From: Bacillota bacterium
GTDB lineage: Bacteria; Bacillota; Clostridia; Christensenellales; UMGS416
Assembly (NCBI GenBank): GCA_023435705.1
Contig: JAEYRH010000007.1
Location: 1-5,135, forward strand
Reading direction: 5' to 3'
Length of the DNA: 5,135 bases
A program made the translations under genes and the position numbers. Below, piece by piece: positions 4,117 through 5,135 of the stretch. Each line of letters starts with the position of its first letter. The stretch's first letter is position 1. Below the pieces are notes generated by a model that ran no database searches, was not told where the DNA came from, and saw nothing but the letters and a program-made list of their open reading frames with translations.

Positions 4117-5031
4117 TTACCACTGATTATTTATATAAACCTCATTCAATGATGTTCGATAATAACTATGTCCTAAGTATTCGTTCACATATCCTAATGA
4201 TTGTTCCTTTGTCATACCTGAATTTCTACATTCATCATATCGTTCTTGAGCTACCATTTTACGAATCGCATGGATACCTGTTTTAGCTTCAGAATATTCT
4301 TTATGCCCAGCTTTGAGCATATTATCATGCAGCCACTTATTTATGCTGTCTGGTTTCACTGGAAAAAGCCTTTCATTTCTTTCTAAACCTTTCATTTTTT
4401 CTTCTAAAAACTCAACATCCCTATCTTTAATTGGTAAATCTCTTGCTCTACCACCTTTGGTTGAGTGCATATGTATTACTTTGTTGCGTAAGTCGATTTC
4501 GCTTACTTTGATACTCGAAGATTCTTCTACCCTTGCAGCAAATCGCATAGAAAATTGTACTGCACCTCTGCTATGGCACTCTCTATCTTTCGTCAGATCC
4601 ATAACTTCTTTTAGGTGTTCTTGCTTACAAACTACATCTCTTAACTTGCTCTGAAACTCGCACCGTGGTGTTTTTACATTCCAGTTATTATCCAACGTCT
4701 TGTATTGCATCTTACACAAGGCTTCTATTTTCCTCATTCGGCTCGCATATTGGTTCACGGTAGACTGTTGGTTTCCTAATTTAGTTTTGAGCCAATTTTC
4801 AACGTTCTGTGATGTTATTTGATAAGCATATTTAACCTCTGGACAGTTAGATTTTAGATATTTGCCAAAATTATTAGCTGTTTGAATCAATTCTTTCCGG
4901 CTTGAATAAGAAAATACTTTACCAGAAGGTTTTCCCCAGGTGCTATTTTGTTGTCTATAGCTATGTTTATCAGTACCTTCCTTGAAACCAGCATTAATAG
5001 CTGATGTAAGCTGAAAAGTAATATTCGCCAT
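4117..5031 (-). CDS. Tyrosine recombinase/integrase
   Basis: A 304-aa site-specific recombinase of the phage-integrase (lambda Int/Xer) class that cuts and rejoins DNA through a 3'-phosphotyrosine. The full catalytic set is visible: Arg167 in 'FAARVEES', Lys192 in 'HSTKGGRAR', His254 and Arg257 in 'GIHAIRKMV', His288 in 'YLGHS' and the nucleophile Tyr299 in 'NEVYI', five residues from the C-terminus. Residues about 35-125 form the helical core-binding domain; residues 1-30 form an extra N-terminal region that may bind arm sites. ATG follows AAGGGGG with good spacing. No excisionase gene is nearby. On a small plasmid such an enzyme may resolve multimers, invert a segment or insert the plasmid in a chromosome; the sequence does not say which. 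Its sites were not identified. No clear promoter was found upstream within the window. The enzyme looks intact and active. Confidence 0.93.
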   Translation of the reverse strand: MANITFQLTSAINAGFKEGTDKHSYRQQNSTWGKPSGKVFSYSSRKELIQTANNFGKYLKSNCPEVKYAYQITSQNVENWLKTKLGNQQSTVNQYASRMRKIEALCKMQYKTLDNNWNVKTPRCEFQSKLRDVVCKQEHLKEVMDLTKDRECHSRGAVQFSMRFAARVEESSSIKVSEIDLRNKVIHMHSTKGGRARDLPIKDRDVEFLEEKMKGLERNERLFPVKPDSINKWLHDNMLKAGHKEYSEAKTGIHAIRKMVAQERYDECRNSGMTKEQSLGYVNEYLGHSYYRTSLNEVYINNQW

Positions 5032-5100
5032 AAATTTAATCCCCCTTAGTTAAAAAAATGAAATCAATATTGTTTGTATTTGCTTTGCTTTAAAAAAAAT

Positions 5101-5130
5101 CAGCTCGCTCCCTTCGGTCGCTCGCAGAGT
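5101..5130. repeat. GC-rich direct-repeat island at window end
   Basis: A block of about 30 bp of mostly G and C in DNA that is otherwise strongly AT-rich. It contains GCTCGC twice (5103-5108, 5120-5125) and the overlapping TCGCTC twice (5105-5110, 5118-5123) around CCTTCGG. The copies are direct, not inverted, so it is not a hairpin terminator despite the run of eight As beside it. It lies about 70 bp upstream of the recombinase start. A recombinase or transfer site is possible but unproven. Confidence 0.35.
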
Positions 5131-5135
5131 AGGCA

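Noticed and set aside
4313..4654. 113-aa open frame on the plus strand within the recombinase gene
   Set aside because: It is the reverse shadow of a gene with all catalytic residues intact; its Ser/Leu-rich composition is typical of an antisense frame.
5101..5125. GC-rich terminator next to an A8/T8 run
   Set aside because: The GC-rich copies are direct repeats and cannot pair to form a stem of useful length.

Overview
The window is AT-rich DNA with strong Shine-Dalgarno sites (GGAGG, AAAGGAG) and sigma-A-type promoters, most with a TGn extended -10. This points to a low-GC Firmicute, probably an anaerobic clostridial or related lineage, although the genus cannot be read from the sequence. 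A Rep_3-family initiator with upstream iterons shows that it is plasmid DNA. At 5135 bp it could be a whole small plasmid or one segment of a larger one. The two ends share no overlap, so circularity is not shown.

Layout. Positions 1-630 hold no convincing protein gene. They contain a terminator-like hairpin (3-28), a predicted leftward structured RNA with promoter and terminator (about 381-151), and an AT-rich block bounded by a 16-bp inverted repeat (455-614). Positions 635-768 carry four 22-bp iterons spaced 22, 32 and 32 bp, then an inverted iteron overlapping the rep promoter. rep runs rightward (823-1632). Convergent to it is a 138-aa helix-turn-helix plus coiled-coil protein (1684-2100, minus) with tandem 11-bp repeats at its start, possibly a one-protein partition or copy-control factor. 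Next come an unrecognised 204-aa gene with its own strong promoter and terminator (2341-2955, minus) and an unrecognised 99-aa gene (3180-3479, plus). A tyrosine recombinase with all catalytic residues fills 4117-5031 (minus).

The most interesting part is 3507-4087, which looks like an undescribed type I toxin-antitoxin-like module. A 30-aa hydrophobic peptide gene (3542-3634, minus), absent from ordinary ORF calls, has its ribosome-binding site locked in a 7-bp hairpin. It can be read from a leftward promoter at 3987-4016 through a leader of about 350 nt. A strong opposing promoter at 3762-3790 would make an antisense RNA of about 290 nt that covers the upstream part of that leader and ends at a terminator at 4036-4087. 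The leader also holds a well-spaced Shine-Dalgarno followed by AUG-UAA, a start codon directly joined to a stop.

Taken together, the window reads as a plasmid backbone: iteron replication, a candidate partition or copy factor, a candidate addiction module and a site-specific recombinase, with two genes of unknown function as possible cargo. Promoters, RNAs and the toxin role are predictions from sequence pattern alone.
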